The notes below the pieces were generated by a model. The model ran no database searches and was not told where the DNA came from. It saw only the letters and a program-made list of their open reading frames with translations. The translations under genes and the position numbers were made by a program. Below are positions 24,942-37,034 of a stretch of DNA of 64,000 nucleotides, piece by piece. The stretch lies in assembly GCA_030998225.1 (NCBI GenBank), contig JAPYXD010000716.1:186001-250000 (forward strand). The letters are read 5' to 3'. Each line of letters opens with the position of its first letter. The first letter of the stretch is position 1. Origin of the DNA: Diplolepis rosae (Eukaryota; Arthropoda; Insecta; Hymenoptera; Diplolepididae).

Positions 24942-25013
24942 CCACTCCGCTGGGTATCGAGCCCAGGACCTTTCGATTGCCGGTCGAATGCTCTATCATC
25001 TGAGCTACGGAGG
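24942..25013 (-). tRNA. tRNA-like sequence, anticodon-loop GGC, likely SINE-derived or decayed
   Basis: Read on the minus strand it shows CTCCGTAGCTC, a D-arm GCTC/GAGC, an anticodon arm TTCGA-CCGGCAA-TCGAA, and a T-arm CTGGG-CTCGATA-CCCAG followed by CGGAG, pairing with CTCCG. A normal loop would have T before the anticodon; here it is C, and the acceptor pairing is short. That argues for a tRNA-derived SINE head or a pseudo-tRNA rather than a functional gene. With GGC as anticodon it would be an alanine-type tRNA, but I would not rely on that. Confidence 0.45.
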
Positions 25014-26183
25014 TTCCACAAAACTTTTCATGAAAATTTTAAATATTTTTTAATAAAAATTCCAAAAAATTTTTTCTGATAGAATATTTTTTATGAAATT
25101 TAAGGAAAGATATTCGTATTTTGACTTAAATACAATATTTATAAGTAATAAAATTGTTTATCTGTGAATGTTTATATACAACTAAGAAAGCTGCATTTTG
25201 ATTCTAATTTTTCATGTTTCTATATAAATTTGCTTGACTCATTAAACGTTTGAGAATTTTATTAAATTATTTTTTCATAGCTTGATGAAACAACGATTCA
25301 TCGGAATGATGAGCGTATTGTTAGTTAATCTACATTATGATGTTTACTTCCTCAAAATTGTTTTTAAACATTCGTTCTAGTTTAAAATTTACAGTGAGCA
25401 GTTATAGCTATTTAAATATTTGCAATTCAGAAATTGGAATTTTTTTATTCTCTTCCAAAGGCATTAATATTACAAAACTTCTAAATTTGGGAAATTTTAA
25501 AAACTGATCGGCTTTAATTATTGAAGTTGAAAGTTTCTTTAAACTTCTTCGATGATTATTTATAAAATGATTGTTAATTGAATGCAAAATCTTTTGGTGA
25601 AAAGCCATAAAACTATTCAACTGATTATTGCTTGTCTCAGACTCTTCCATAAGTGAAGAGTTGATAAAATTTAACTTTATTGCGAAATATTGAATGTCCT
25701 CAAAACTCCTTCGTATATAAAATTATTATTTTGTTTAAAGCATTCATCTTAACATATTTGCTATTTCGTGAATTTAGAAACAAGATAGATTTCATCAGTA
25801 CTTCGAAACTTCTATTAAACTGAAAAAATATTTGCTCTGAAACATTCAAAGTGTTATTATACGCATAAATCAAGTTGTTTTGATGCCTTGAGAGATAACT
25901 CTAAAATGATGAAACACTTCTATATTTGAGCGATTAAAAAAACTGTTATAAGTACTTAAAAATTTTTTTTTCAAATAGTTTGAATGAGTTTATGAATCAG
26001 TCAGTGAAAATGAAGTGCTTGAGTGTTTTAGTATTATTTTCCATTTTAGCTATTGCTTTTTCTGAAGGTAAAAATTCATTTTCATTCTAGTTAAAATATA
26101 CAGATAAAAAAGTGACTAATGATAAAATTAAACTTCTATGAATAGCTTTCAAAAAACATATTTCCGAAAAAAATATATTATTT

Positions 26184-26415
26184 AAGGACATGTGATACTT
26201 ATGAAAATAGCAAATTTGATTGATTCTAGGTTTCTACATGTTTGTGTCTAAAGTACATAAAATCTTCTGTTGAAAATTTGGGAAATGCTATAAAATATAA
26301 AAACGGACATAGACTACTTTTGATTTCAAAATTGAAAAAATTTCAGTTTAATCAAAATATATCGGAAATTTTTTTTTAATTGCCAAAACCAAAATTAGAC
26401 TATCTACGAACATGC
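26184..26415. mobile_element. TTAA-flanked MITE, piggyBac-like
   Basis: TTAA then GGACATGTGATACT at the left; ACATGCCC then TTAA at the right. TTAA target duplication and GG...CC ends fit non-autonomous piggyBac-type elements. Relatives sharing AAGTACATAAAAT and AAAACGGAC lie near 62460-62600 and 63008-63170. Confidence 0.6.
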
Positions 26416-26565
26416 CCTTAAGAAACTAAGTAAATTACCTAAAATAAATTACATACCCATCTCTGCAGTATGGTGAAAAAAAAAGGAAATTATTTTCTCC
26501 ATTTGAAAATTACGATTATTTTTCATTTAAAATTCTTTACGACGAAAGTTTTACTCAGTTAGAAA

Positions 26566-27272
26566 CACGGAGTGCCCACTCCCATGTATTTTGAAGGGGT
26601 ACTTACAGATGGTGGCGGGGCGAATGAATTTATATCAGCAACATCTAGGGGACGTAGCAGGAACTAGATTGCACGAAAACTACCCATCCCTCCTCCACTT
26701 CAGATCCAGTAATGAAGGGCGTGAAATTTTTGCCATCCCATGCGAAAAAGGAAAAATTCGGATTTTATTATATTTGAGGTTACTTTGCATGGCTCAAATC
26801 GGCTTTGAAGGGGACTGGAGTTTTATCTTTATCGACACTTAAATGCGGATTTAAAACTGAAGGACAAAAATACTTTTTAATGCAAGCTTTCTTACCGGTT
26901 TTGCAATATGATCATACGTAATGAATTTGTATACACAAAACGAGAAACCAAGCCTTTAAGAGTTTTATTTTAGATTCAAAACAAAAGTTATTGTTGACTT
27001 ACCCGATTTATAGCTACAACTATTTTAATTTGGAGGACAAACAGTAAAACACTTCTAATTGTTGGCACATTAGCTATTAGCACTTTATAGATCGAATTTC
27101 ATTAAAATCACTTGAAATCGCTATGAATTTTAATCAATTAAAACATGCAAACAAGTGACAACGTGTCGACTCCGCACGACGTTCATTTCGATGGCACACT
27201 AGCGGCGACTAGGGGACGTAGCAATTACTATTTTTCTATCGCCACTTGACCTATAGGAGTGGGCACACCGCG
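26566..27272. mobile_element. 0.7-kb TIR element with 8-bp target duplication
   Basis: The ends CACGGAGTGCCCACTCCCAT and the reverse of ATAGGAGTGGGCACACCGCG are inverted repeats. Perfect 8-bp duplications GTTAGAAA flank it at 26558-26565 and 27273-27280, the size made by hAT and P-type transposases. Interior GC is moderate; the 83-aa frame at 26591-26842 has no recognised domain and is probably fortuitous. It lies in intron 1 of pseudogene copy 1. Confidence 0.75.
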
Positions 27273-28019
27273 GTTAGAAAAATGATGTATAGTTTTTATA
27301 AATAGAAACAAAGACATTATAGCGTAGATGTGGCATATGATTAGTTCAGTGAAACACCCGTAGATCGGCGTTACAGGCAGTTTTGCGTTACGTGTCGCGC
27401 AGGTGCGATAACTCGCAAGTTTGTGATTGGCAGGTCCTGCCGGTTAAATTATTGGAATAAGCAGGGAGATTTAAATGGCTCGTTGAATCAGATTTAATAT
27501 TTATTATTTTAACTAAAAATGTTCGGCTCAGATCGGATGGACAATCTAAATACTCGCTATCAAAGATAATTAACAAAAGATTAAGTCTGAGTTTAAGACA
27601 ACGAATTCTTAAGTCAATGGAAAAAAACAAAGTCAAGATAAGGATTGAGAATGATTTCAACAGACTCACTATTAACAAAACTACGTGTTCATATGCGCTC
27701 CCAGATTCATATTCATCTCTGATTATAACCAATCAGTGCACCAAATAGCGCCAAGTCACATGACGTCACGCACCGACTCCCACTCACACCTTATCGAGGC
27801 TCGCAAGCCAGAAGGTTTCAGATTCAAAAAGACAGGCCCCCCCAAGCTCCAATGTATTTCGCTGTGACTAAGTTCTGGGTACGTAGTTCAAATCGTGAAG
27901 TTCGATGGCGCCACTTACATTGTTAACCCTTCCCGTCACTGATTATGTCAGTGCATTTGCGTTGATTTGTGTATGCAGACGTTTTGTGGTTTACGGTGTA
28001 GTTTTGTGTGGATTATTAC

Positions 28020-28261
28020 CATAGAGATATTATAGATAGAGGAGACATGCCATAGGCCGCTCTGTAAGTGGCAACGTCAGTCTGCAAACTCGGTGAGAGC
28101 AAAAGAGAGAGACGATAAGTGGTTGTTTCTATCTATATCTACGCGTACCGCGCTAGCCTCGGCTTTAGCGAGAGACAGCGTAACCCGAAATTCACTCTCT
28201 CTCTCTGTCGAGCTGACAGGCTTCAGGCTGGCATGTCTCCTCTATCTATAATATCTCCATG
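28020..28261. mobile_element. 242-bp TIR element, 33-bp ends
   Basis: Left end CATAGAGATATTATAGATAG continuing AGGAGACATGCCA; the right end is the inverted copy with one mismatch. TTATTAC occurs just outside both ends, consistent with a 7-8 bp target duplication. Contains an AGAGAGAGA-rich centre. Non-coding. Confidence 0.7.
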
Positions 28262-28522
28262 GTTATTACGCGACGAGCGACAATGTTCGCAGGAGATCGA
28301 AACAAAGGCATAGTCGAGGCTTAGGTGAGGCGTAGCTGAGGCATAGCCGAGATGAAGCCAAGGCACGATCAGTCCTGCGAGCATTTTAAGCGAGTCTCGT
28401 AATTACCCAAATTGTGTGCATTGGTGCATATTCTATTTTATGTGACTTCGGCGCATTTACGAGTTTTCCTGCGTACACTCGAATCCAATCTCAAAAGGTC
28501 GACAATTGCCGTGATTATCGCC

Positions 28523-30100
28523 ACAGAGTAGTATAAGGAGACATATCAAAGCCATTGGTCACGTCGCAACAGTGGTCCAGAAATCAGAAAAACTGGTCAT
28601 AATTTGAATGCATTTTTGAATTTGCATGAAAATTTGTATTTAGGGGTTTTTGAGGTCGATTATTACGATTTTGTATTCAGTTCAGTAAAAAACAAAATGG
28701 CGGATTAAATATGGCGAACTAAAGTAAAAAAATTAGTTTGTTTTATGAGATTTTCAGTGTTAGGGCATTTATAGGGTTAAAAATCACAAGTCTGGTATTT
28801 ATAATTGTAGAAAAAACAACATACATCTTATTATTTCGAGCAAACATGTAGAAACACAATGCATGCAAAAAGTTTCACTGCGACATGTCCAGGTCATAAT
28901 AAGTAGGCAAAAAGTTTATGTACTTAAATTTATTATTTTTCTTCACACATACACTACTTTTCAACAGTTAGAAAAAAAGACTGAGCGGCTTTTGACTTAC
29001 TGGGCATTTGCGGCGCGCCGCCGTGGCACCAGCGCGTGTATACGTTTTTTCAAAAAAAATGTATCACAAAGCTGTATTGGCAGTTTTTGGCAGCTGATTT
29101 TTACTTATCTTCAAATCATATGCGTAACTGTCATTTTGGACACTCGAATTCAATAATACCTTGTAAAACTTTCAACTTAGCTCTTACTTTAGAAAAAGTT
29201 GAAAAAGTTTTCGGGAAAATTGTTTGAATTTCAACAATGCAGAGGATAACAAACACATCAAATTAGAGAATTTTAACTTATGATTATCAGAAAAGACTCA
29301 CTTCGCGCAGGTGAATCCATTTCGTCACACGTAAATCGTTCAATCCATTAAAATTCCGTGCACTGGCCAAGTAAAAATTTTTTTTTCGTCCGGACGCGCG
29401 TATCGTGCAGCGTTTTCCGACGGACTGATTAGAAGAGATAAACCGACTGTGAAAAGAAATCTGCCCCTACTAATCATCTTGAGCAATCCAGGGGTACTAC
29501 TAAAACTATTTTAAATGTTAAAACAATCTATCGAGTAACTTTTTTTTCGACTTTTGGCCAGCTTTTCCGATTTCTGGACCACTGTGCGTCGGAGTTTTCC
29601 GGAATAATTCCTGGAGTCGCAAAATAAAACAATTACGTCTGGATCGAACTTCAGCGCCATTATGGCCGCACTGCGCATTAATAGTAAACGCTCGCGTGAC
29701 AGAGTGAGGTTAGCAATCTCTTGTATTACTGCATAGAATAAAATAAAAAGGATAACAATTAAATAAGAAAGAGAAGAAATAAATAGAGGAAGTGTAAAAA
29801 GTCGAAAAGTAAAATAAAGTAAGTAACTACCTTTAGAAATTATACATGTTTGGCTATAAAAGCACTTCATTTTCTACTTCTTTTCAAATATAACGTACCA
29901 AAAACCCACGAAAGCGTCAACATTAAAATTGGTGGTTGTGTGTGAAAAAGCCTGAAAACAGGTCAGATTCCGCCCAGCAGAGGCACTGAAATTCGATTCA
30001 GTCGAATTATTCTATTTCTCGACTCCACGAATTATTCCGGAAAACCTCGATCAATCCAAGTGGGGTTCCCCAGCCTAAGACACGTCTCCTTATACTACTC
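28523..30100. mobile_element. 1.6-kb element bounded by 13-bp direct repeats
   Basis: GAGTAGTATAAGGAGAC near the left end is inverted at the right end (GTCTCCTTATACTACTC). CGTGATTATCGCC is present directly outside each end (28510-28522 and 30101-30113), a possible long target duplication. A subterminal sequence CAGTGGTCCAGAAATCAGAA is also inverted near 29560. The minus-strand frame 29511-29870 (119 aa) is inside, AT-biased in its N-terminal half, with no recognised domain. MULE-like elements make long duplications, but usually 9-11 bp, so class is uncertain. Confidence 0.55.
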
Positions 30101-31654
30101 CGTGATTATCGCCCATCTCACTTGACATTTCGAAAATACTTCCGGCCATTTTGATTTTCTCGATCTTGTGTAGTAGTAGCGTATTGTAAAAGACGCATTC
30201 TTCAAGAAGAAGATTATGCTCCGCCGTATCGTAATAGACGCATGTGCAGTTCAATTTTGACATTATGTTCCTCTGTATCGTATTACGCTACATTACTCTA
30301 CTCTCAACTGTAGCATAAAAACGCGTTAATGCACTAGAGGCACATAAACTTATTTATTACGTGAAAAATCCGTCCAAGAGCCGAGGTTTCCTGGCAAAGA
30401 TGTGTTTTTTACACATGAACCCCAACTATCAACATTAGATCAACGGGTTTTTTAGGTTCCTCAATCAATCAAATTTCAGAATCTATAATTTTCATTGAAC
30501 TTGAAATACAGGGTTAAATTAGTTCTAAATTGCAGGTTGGTAAGATCGATATGGTAGAGGGCTATTGTCACGTAGAGTGATACACACTCTTCTAATGATC
30601 GACATGATCGACTGAAATAATTTAGAATAAATTGGTTACATGGTCAAGTTAATATAACCAACGTTGAATCAATAAAAAAATGCATATATCATTGAAAAAT
30701 TATATATAATTTACATGTTTATCGATTACCCGTTTTCGAAGGGCAAGTTTAATCCTTGAGATATTGATAATTTCATTTACAGGTGGTTATCCTCCGGGAA
30801 TTAATCTGTAAAAAGATATCTCAGCTTTCTTGGCATTTAGTAATTGAACTCTATTCTGTAACATGGCCTTAATTTCTGTAAATGTGGGCATAGCTGCCGC
30901 TATTTGTTTTAAAGATATTGATTTGAGAGAAATAGGAATGTATGCCTTAGCGGACGGTGTTGACTATTCAACAATGAAAAGATATAAGGTTAATAAAGTG
31001 ACACAAGGAGAAGACGATATCGACATAATGGAGTGCATTGTGGTAATGGTTAAAGTAAGTAATTCCGTATCACTTTATCCGCTTTATGAATATAATAATC
31101 CTTTGAATATTTCTAGAAACAAAAAGTTTGTCTTTGTTTAAGGTGCCTAGGCAAATTGATTTAGATCCATTAAGTTTCGTGCAAGGTGTCTTCCGGAAAT
31201 ATGATAAGAACCTAGTTTTCAATGAACCATTGACTGTATACGGATACTCACAACATGGTATTTAACTTCAATTAAAAATAATTTGTACACTTTTCACACC
31301 CAATTCTAAGAAAATAATTATACAATTCTTTCACATTTTCTCATTTTAGGACGGTCAAAACTTGTAAGAGAAAAAAATATGACAATAAAGAGTAATATTG
31401 TTGATAAAACATTTTATGCTAGACTAAAAATAAAATTAATAAGTCATTACATATTTCCCTGTTTATATCATGGCACGTATTTTCATTCTTAATTTTGTTA
31501 ATTTACACTATTTTTTTTGTAGACATGAGAGCAATATTCGCCCATAGTGTCGGTGCAGTAACTTGCAATAATGTCGATGAGGCGTACGATTGGTATGCCG
31601 AACCTGATTTTTTCTACTTCAACGTCTCCGGAAATTCTGCTGTAAGTAAATACA

Positions 31655-32405
31655 TCTAGTAACATCACTCAATAAGTTTCCCGTCTAACTAAGAAAAACA
31701 GTTTTGCGAAAAATTCGACTTTATTGATTAACATAGTTTCCTTCAAGCGTAGTACATTCATTCCAACGCTTCTCTAACTTTTCGATGCCTTTTTTGTAGA
31801 AAGATTCGTCTTTGCTCTCAAAATAGGCCTCAGTTTCAGTAATCAATGCTTCATTGTAGCTAAATCTCTTTCCCTGGAGCATTTTTTCAGGTCAGCAAAA
31901 AGCCAGTAGTCGCCGGGGCCAGTTTGCCAGTTGCCCATCGCTTTCATGGACTTGTGGCACGGTGCAATGCCTTGGTGGAACAACACTTTTCTCGAGGCCG
32001 TTTTTTCTTGATTTTTGCGCTCAATCGATCTAGTGATGCCACATAATATTCGCTGTTAATGGTTTTACCTTTCTCGCAATAGTCAATAAACAAAATACCA
32101 TGCGTGTCCCAAAATACGGATGCCATAACCCTGCCAGTCCACTGTTGAGTTGTTGATCGCTTTGGACGGCTTCCACCAGCTGCTGTCCACTCTGCTGACG
32201 ATATTTTTGTTTCAGGTGTGTAGTGGTGGATCCATGTTTTATCCATTGTCACATACTGACGTAGAAAATCCTTTTAACCTCGCTTGAACAGCTCCAAATA
32301 GCGCTCTGAAACCTCGATGCGTTGTTGTTTTTGGTCGGGTGTGAGCAAATGCGGCATTCATTTCGAAAACAACTTACGCATCCCCAAATATTCGTGCAAA
32401 ATTCT
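31655..32405 (-). mobile_element. mariner transposase remnant
   Basis: Minus strand encodes, in order, YLGMRKLF, WTAAGGSRPKRSTTQQWTGR, VMASVFWDTHGILFIDYCEK (the first catalytic Asp block), then after a frameshift GPGDYWLFADLKK (second catalytic block) and the mariner C-terminus. The 5' third is missing and the frame is broken, so it is inactive. It sits in the last intron of copy 1, between the exons ending 31641 and beginning 33831. Confidence 0.85.
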
Positions 32406-32699
32406 AAACACACTACCAAGGAAACTAGAGACTAGGAGACTCAACTCTCATAGTGGGGGTGGGATGTTATAGTGAAGTAACTTTGCCTCCCCTTTTGATT
32501 TTGCTGCTTTGAGCAGTGAGCCACTTTGATGCTACTGCGCACGTTCTTCGTCTCGTGATTATTTCTTACCGCTCTGAGTACTTAACAGGATGCGCAAAGG
32601 GCCGACTTTGGTTTTACTGCCAAACGATCGCGGTAGAGAAGGGACCGCCGCGAGTTACACTATACCGTCCCACGAAAAGTGTATCCCCACTAGACGTGT

Positions 32700-32998
32700 G
32701 CATTCTGTCGGATCGAATATCGCAAATTCGATTCGATTCGCCTTATTTGTTGGATCGGGTTTCTTTGATTCGATCGACCGTCCGTCGAATGCCGAATATT
32801 CGACATCCGAAGTGCGCTTCTTTGGATGCCAGATTTTCGACATTCGATCAGCCGTCCGTCGAATGTCGAATATTCGACATCCGAAACACGTCCGATCGAA
32901 TGTCGGATTTTTAATATCCGACCGGCGCAGGATGTAACATAGTTTGCAATTTTTAATCAAATTTTTAATCAATATATATATATATATATATATATATT
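32700..32998. repeat. ATTCGACATCCGAA tandem block and (TA)n
   Basis: A block containing CCGTCCGTCGAATGCCGAAT and TATTCGACATCCGAA is repeated about 75 bp downstream (32776 and 32851), and each is internally palindromic. Complementary frames on both strands here (84-132 aa) are repeat artefacts. It ends in a (TA)n run at 32972-32998. Confidence 0.6.
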
Positions 32999-34315
32999 AT
33001 TAGTTTTTCATATCGGAATGGTGAGTCGAAAGAATTTGTTTTTGTCTTATGCGATTTATTACATATCATTTAAATGAATGTGTATTAAAATTGTTTGAAG
33101 AATCAGGCAACGTAATTTGTCTTTAATAAAATAACTACAAAATCAAATTTTATACGCCTGAAAACTCGTGACAAATAATTATACGCAGAGAGACTATACA
33201 GAGTTATATATATTTAACAATTTTAATATTTTTACTAACTCACTAAAGTTAATCCTATACCTTAAAACTCTACAACTGAAACAAAACATCTCTGACTATC
33301 TAAAAAGATTAACATCAGAGATGATCCATATAAAATTTAATAAATTTAGTATAAATAACAAAGAAGATATATTCACTTTAAATAGAATTTATTTTTCATT
33401 ACTTAATGTAATAAATTCATGATTGTGTTCCAGCTGATGTCTGTTTACATTTCAAATTCTGTATTAACAATAACTGTTTTCAATGCTTAAAATTAACTGT
33501 TAGAATGTAATAATTTAGTAGACACAGTTTCGTTGACTCCATGACATCACGTCATTTTATTAACTAAATTTTTTTTATTTTTCTTGTGTGTGGCAATTTT
33601 ACTATTTGGTGTTTTTTTTAAATTTAATAATGCCTGATGCGGTTGGCAAAAGTTCTGTTCAGTCTCTTCCAAAGGCACGATCTTATATTTTAAATAAAGA
33701 TAGCTGAATACCAAATAGGTAACTTGGCAATAATTCATTAAAAAACTGTTTTTGAGTTCCTACCCATTACGACAGAAGATTAGGTATTTTTAAAGAGAGG
33801 AAGAAGAATAAAACATTTTATATATTTCAGAGCATGAATTTAAAAGGAGGACCTGTTTTTTACAAAAGAAAACTTCTTGCAATTTGCTTGGAGCAATCAG
33901 ATGACACATTATTGAAATGTGTAGATGTTCGCTTATTTAATAGAATAACCTTTACGCATTATTTAAGAGTAACAGGATATGAAAGGTACCTAGAGTCTTT
34001 GAGAGCAACAGGATCAGAAGATTTCTCTAGTCAACTTAGATACTGTCTTCGGCTTGTGAGCATTGCCAAAGCTGAAAAGTATTTATTACAATAGGTTTGT
34101 AAAACTCATAATATATATTGATTCTTCTCTACGTTGTAAATCTCCGGAATATCGACTTCAATTTAAATGAATAAGCAATTTTTAAAGGACAAATTGTAAT
34201 TGAAAACAAAATTAGTTTTATTTTGGTATAATGTAATATAAATTACCCAAATTTATCTGTTGAAAGAATTTCATTTAAATTATACTAAGGTATTCAAAAT
34301 TTTTCTTTTTGCAGG

Positions 34316-34440
34316 ATAGAATTTTTCCAAAGCTCCAAACGGGGAGCTACTTGCGGAATCAAAATTACAGAAACGATATATTCATATACTTAAGACGTGA
34401 ATATCAAAAATGTAAAATGATTCTGTTAAAATAAAATAAT
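34316..34440 (+). other. possible extra terminal exon of copy 1
   Basis: A good acceptor (TTTCTTTTTGCAG) precedes an open frame starting DRIFPKLQTGSYLRNQN that ends TAA, with AATAAA at 34430-34435. The last exon upstream stops with TAG directly before GTTTGT. It could be a 3' UTR exon, or the relic of a once-coding tail. Confidence 0.35.
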
Positions 34441-35019
34441 TTAAAATATTTAGACTTTATTTACTCCTAATTACCTTTCTTGGGTTTTTATTCAGAACGT
34501 CTTGAATTTATCTTAAATCGATTCCTAATGAAACTTCATTAACTATTTACAGCTTGTTGAAATAGTTTTTGATAAAATAAATGGTTCAAAAGTTAAAATT
34601 ATTTAATATAAGCTTTATTACTTTTTAAGCCATAGAAACTGAGTTATCCAAACTTGACAAATTTTTTATATCGGAGCGATTTAAGTTTTATAGCTTTCAG
34701 AATTTCAAAGAAATTTGGGACTCAATATTTACTTTAGATTAAAAACAAATCAAACTTGGTTGCACCAGTGCCAACTTGTCACCTCGTTAATTTAATTTTA
34801 GAATTAATTTGGAAAGTCTCTCTGTCGATCATCAGTATTTCTCTTTTACAGTCGATTGACCGGAAATAACAGTGCTTGATTGGTAGGAAACAGGCGAAAT
34901 GAATGAAGACAGTTACAATCCACTTATAAATCCGTTTCTATCGATCTATGCATCAATGAAGATCTTTCTTAATTATTATTATTTTTAAAAACTCATCAAC
35001 TTTTTTAATACAGTTTTAT
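34441..35019. other. spacer after copy 1
   Basis: AT-rich intergenic sequence with no feature recognised. Confidence 0.3.
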
Positions 35020-35427
35020 CTTTGATTCTATACCATAAAAAATTAAAAGAATTTAAAATTTCGAAAAATATTCCAAGTATTGAGCATTTTAAAGTATCTT
35101 CGGTGGTATAAAAATGTTTGAATAATTTAGACTTTCACTTGGACAATAAAAAAAAGTCATTTAAGGTAATTCTCGATTCCAATATCTCTACAAAATATGT
35201 TACATCTGTGAGTCGAAAAAAAGAGGATGAAATGAAAAAGAAAAGCCTCTTAGCAAACTTTTAAAGCACTTTTCCTTTTATCCCCACTACTGGTCCATAA
35301 CGATATGCAGCATCCGTATCTACCACTGCGTTACCTGTGGATCAATACTCATAAACGTATTACACATTCCCTTTTTTATTCAGGTGCGAGAAAACCTTAA
35401 TTCGATATTTTGACGTAACGCCCAAAG
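35020..35427. repeat. duplicated flank, copy A
   Basis: About 400 bp closely matching 39100-39507, sharing for example GTTACCTGTGGATCAATACT, CCTCTTAGCAAACTTTTAAA and CAGGTGCGAGAAAACCT. Copy B lies about 560 bp upstream of the signal-peptide ATG of gene copy 2; copy A is followed by a solo LTR instead of a gene. See findings. Confidence 0.75.
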
Positions 35428-35664
35428 ATTTTTCTTAAAAATCAACATGAGAAAATCAATTTGACATTTTTTATAATTTTGAAATTTTTGTTTTAAGGAC
35501 ATTACAGTCTCACTCTCCACTCCCCCTCTAAAAAATATTGTTTTCCCTTTCTTCAAAAAACGTACGTGAGTTTTTTTTTACAAGTAAAAAAACGTTAATT
35601 TGTGAGATATAATATCATAGTACTTAAATTGTAAATGAGTTTTTTTATGGATAATTAAATCTAT

Positions 35665-37034
35665 TGTTACGTCAGAAACGTAAAATTTCTCTTCTTAAAA
35701 GATTCCTCGTTTTATGTTAGGATTGAAAAGGATCCTCTCTAAGGGATGAGGAGAAGTCAGTGATTGAGAATGGTTATTGATATAAAGTATGTTTATTGAC
35801 AATCAAATTGAGAAACGAATAAGCATCATGGAATTGGAAATCGAATTGAAATTTAGATGTACCTTTGTAATTACCCCGAGTGAAATTTGACTGGTGATTT
35901 ATTGAGTCCAGTGGAGCGAAGGTGGTCAGGTGAGTCCTCGTTGAGATCCTTGAGATAGTACTTGTTGATGGGAAATTCGTTGTCGAGACGGTTGGTCTAG
36001 TCGATTCTTGATCCAAGTTTAGAGAAAATTTTGGACGGTGATTCCCCTTCACTTTCTAATGTCGTTGAACACAGCGTCGAGTAGGAATTCGTCTGAGTAG
36101 CGGTAAAGTCTGATGAGGCTAGACTGAACTCGTAGCGTAGAGATAATAAAACTGGACTAGACTGAACTGAACTCGCCGTGTAGAGATGATGGTACTGGAC
36201 TGGACTCGCGTTGCTTACATTGTGAAAATCGGATGTCGACTGACTGACTGAACTCACGTTGGTTACATTGTAGAAATTGGATGTCGACTAAGTGACTCAA
36301 CTGGCTGAACTCGCGTTGATTACATTGTAGAAACCTGATGTTGACTGAACTGATCTCTATTAGAACTTTCGCTTTTTATAGAACTTTTGCAAGGTTGCCC
36401 ATGGTGGGAGCAAAACAAGGTGTACCACCTTCTCCATATTTGGTATTAAGATCAAATGAGTTGCCCTCTCTGATGACTCGTGCTCCAATGAAATTCATTA
36501 CCTGGCACTAATGTCACAATCTATTTTATCTGTTATTCGATTCTAACGAAAAGGTCAACTACTGTGGAAGTAAAAACAAGGTGTATCATCTTTTCCATAT
36601 TTGGTATTTTAAGATCGAATGAGTTGCCTTCTCTGATCACTTATGCTTCGATGAAATTTATTACCTGGCATTAGTGTCATAGTCGAATATATCAAGTCTA
36701 TTTCGTCTGTTATTTGATTTTAACGAAAAGGTCAACTACTGTGGAAGTAAAAACAAGGTGTACGATCTTTTCCATATTTTGGTGTTGAAGCTTAAAGTCG
36801 AATGAGTTGCCTTCACCGATGAGTCACGTTCCGATGATATTTATTACTTGGCGTTAATGTCACAGCCAAATATATCTATTTAGATTTGTCTTTCGATTTT
36901 AACGATCTTCCTATTTCTTGTTAGATCTTGCTGTTGAGTCAATATAATCAAGGACGTGGTAATGTTGCCTTGATCTCTTCATTGGTTCCTTCATTTGTTT
37001 ATTACTCTAGGTAGTAGAGTCGCGGGACGTGACA
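35665..37034 (-). mobile_element. solo LTR, 1.37 kb
   Basis: Read on the minus strand it begins TGTCACGTCCCGCGACTC and ends TTCTGACGTAACA (TG...CA), and CTAT duplicates flank it (35661-35664, 37035-37038). It contains three copies of a unit of about 175 bp (around 36400, 36556 and 36733, each with AAGGTGTA and GAATGAGTTGCC) and a set of about 60-bp units at 36170-36350 (TTACATTGTAGAAA). The minus-strand frames 35774-36257 are LTR sequence. A Ty3/BEL-type LTR is likely; no internal gag/pol is left. Confidence 0.75.

Larger units (their letters stand above)
25992..34094 (+). pseudogene. secreted S1 serine protease homologue, copy 1 (disrupted)
   Basis: Proposed exons: 25992-26067 (second ATG 26010; signal peptide MKCLSVLVLFSILAIAFSE), 30783-31054, 31143-31257, 31350-31442 (weak donor GTCATT), 31523-31641, 33831-34094. 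Joined this way the frame is kept throughout. S1 landmarks are clear: LFCNMALIS for the FCGGSLIS strand, AAAICF for TAAHCF (His lost), LTVYGYSQHG for VAGWG, and LKGGPVFYKRKLLAI for DSGGPLVxxxxLVGI (Ser replaced by Lys). Exon 2 contains two in-frame stops, TAA at 30809 and TGA at 30845, and a TAG lies exactly at the last exon/donor border (34092-34094). Family members are extracellular trypsin-like proteins; without His and Ser this one could not be a protease even if translated. Intron 1 carries TIR elements, the last intron a mariner. Pseudogene is the simplest reading; a different exon 2 start is possible but I found none. Confidence 0.7.

Noticed and set aside
32516..32972. Frames of 105-132 aa on both strands
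   Set aside because: They are translations of the palindromic ATTCGACATCCGAA tandem block.
33168..33422. 84-aa plus-strand frame in the last intron of copy 1
   Set aside because: Non-ATG start, composition limited to AT-rich codons, no borders or homology.
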